In this document: positions 63,070 to 64,000 of the stretch, piece after piece
Layout: the number at the start of each line of letters is the position of its first letter
Numbering within the stretch: the first letter of the stretch is position 1
Assembly (NCBI RefSeq): GCF_901933205.1
Contig: NC_044572.1
Span: forward strand, 91,726,965 to 91,790,964
Reading direction: 5' to 3'
Origin: Camarhynchus parvulus
Taxonomy: Eukaryota; Chordata; Aves; Passeriformes; Thraupidae
DNA: 64,000 nucleotides
Program-made: the position numbers and the translations under genes
Notes under the pieces: model-generated
Database searches by the model: none
Told to the model about the DNA's origin: nothing
What the model saw: the letters and a program-made list of their open reading frames with translations, nothing else

Positions 63070-63520
63070 AACCCCAGCCTGAGCTATTCCACGGGCCGCC
63101 GCGGGATTAAAAATCCTCGGCCGAGGCGGGATCCCAGCCGGAGGGGCAGCAGGATCCCGGCCTGAGGGGCGGCGGGATCCCGGCCTGAGGGGCGGCGGGA
63201 TCCCAGCCGGAGGGGCAGTAGGATCCCGGCCTGAGGGGCGGCGGGATCCGGGCCGGAGGAGCGGCGGGATCCCGGCCTGAGGGGCGGCGGGATCCCGGCC
63301 TGAGGGGCGGTGGGAGCGCAGCCAGGGCCGGGCGGAGCCGGGCGGGATGCGCGGGGCTCGGCTGCCCCCTGCGGGCCGCGCCGGGAACGGCGGCCACAGC
63401 GATGCTGGGACAGCGCCGGAGCGGAGCTGGTGCTCCAGCGGGACCGGCGTGGCGCGGAGTGTAGGAAAGGTAAGCGGTCGAAAGCGGCGAACTACGCGCT
63501 GGACTAAGGGGATATCTGAT
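63070..63520. promoter_or_regulatory. CpG island
   Basis: About 450 bases of very CpG-rich DNA in an otherwise AT-rich region. The left half is a 23 bp tandem repeat, the right half is unique (63313-63520). A consensus splice donor (AAAG|GTAAGC at 63469/63470) ends a CpG-rich segment, which could be a first exon on the plus strand of a transcript continuing past the window. No coding start with a long frame is evident, so it may be a non-coding first exon. Confidence 0.7.
63129..63312. repeat. Minisatellite, 8 copies of 23 bp
   Basis: Eight consecutive units of exactly 23 bases, each starting GGATCC. Two main variants occur: A (CAGCCGGAGGGGCAG) and B (CGGCCTGAGGGGCGG). They are ordered A B B A B A' B B. 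Because three units make 69 bases, the minus strand shows a false proline/arginine-rich repeat frame. Confidence 0.95.
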
Positions 63521-63521
63521 C

Positions 63522-64000
63522 GTGGAATCACTGAACGGTTCGGGCTGGGAGGAACCTCAAAGATCATCTAGTTACAATCCTCCTCGCCAGCCCCATCAGG
63601 CCAGGCTCTGAGCACCTCCAAGGATGGGGTATGCACAGTTTCCCTGGACAACCTGTTGCAGTGCCTCACCATCCCCACAGTGGAGAATCTCTTCCTAATA
63701 CCTAATCTAAACTCACCTTCTGACAGTTTAAGCCATTCCCTGCATCACTACATGCCCTCGTAGAAAGCCCTTCTCCAGCTCTCATGGAGGTCCCTTTTAC
63801 ACACTGGAAGGCTACAAAGCCTTCCAGGACACCTTCTCTTTTTTGGGCTCATCACCCCACCTCTCTCAGCCTGTCTTCACAGGAGAGGTGCTCCAGCCCC
63901 CTGATCATCTTCACATCCCTCCTCTGAACTCAGCCCAACAGGCCCACATCCTTTTTACACCAGAGGCCCCGGATGCTCCAGGGATGCACTACTCTGGGAG
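63522..64000 (-). repeat. CR1 LINE 3' part, antisense, continues past the window
   Basis: It begins GGAATCACTGAACGGTTCGG, then AGGAACCTCAAAGATCATCT and onward through CTTCACAGGAGAGGTGCTCC, the reverse complement of a CR1 3' region. It extends at least to the last base of the window. Confidence 0.93.

Noticed and set aside
63129..63312. Regular repeats resembling a CRISPR array
   Set aside because: Units are directly contiguous without spacers and the DNA is vertebrate. It is a minisatellite.
63067..63567. Pro/Arg-rich repeat protein frame on the minus strand
   Set aside because: The frame stays open only because three 23 bp units equal 69 bases. It is an artefact of the minisatellite.

Overview
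This window looks like nuclear DNA of a bird, probably a passerine. CR1 LINE 3' ends with their ATTCTGTGATTCTGTG-type tails are scattered throughout. There is a tRNA-Ile-derived SINE with a CR1-type tail, the structure known from the songbird element TguSINE1. There is also a nearly fresh ERVL-type endogenous retrovirus. All genes are split by GT-AG introns.

Layout. 1-6.8 kb: AT-rich intergenic DNA. 6.8-12.1 kb, minus strand: SEC61B, four exons, encoding the beta subunit of the ER translocon. 12.04-12.43 kb: a short CpG-rich divergent promoter. 12.43-15.47 kb, plus strand: ALG2, two exons, encoding the mannosyltransferase of dolichol-linked oligosaccharide synthesis. The human genome has the same head-to-head SEC61B/ALG2 pair. 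16.6-31.5 kb: gene-poor DNA holding a decayed Ty3/gypsy reverse-transcriptase fossil (about 18.6-19.0 kb), the SINE, CR1 pieces and a long pyrimidine tract. 31491-38290, minus strand: a complete ERVL-like provirus with near-identical 684/686 bp LTRs, a 5 bp target duplication and no env. Most of its reading frames are broken, but the RNase H-integrase part is open. 40.65-44.88 kb, plus strand: an unlisted-looking small three-exon gene. Its 107-residue product carries two polar copies of the ISG12 (IFI6/IFI27) signature, one per exon, behind a TATA box and an exact interferon-stimulated response element. 45-63 kb: intergenic DNA with CR1 remnants, a 24 bp-stem hairpin and stretches that look like conserved non-coding sequence. 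63.1-63.5 kb: a CpG island with eight exact-length 23 bp repeats and a possible orphan first exon. A CR1 runs off the right end.

How the parts relate. SEC61B and ALG2 both serve the ER secretory and glycosylation pathway. Their shared promoter contains a TGACGTG core of the kind bound by XBP1/ATF6, so joint control by the unfolded protein response is plausible. The ISG12-like gene is the most unusual item: promoter, splice sites, reading frame and poly(A) signal all agree, but the normally hydrophobic family helix is rich in polar and charged residues.
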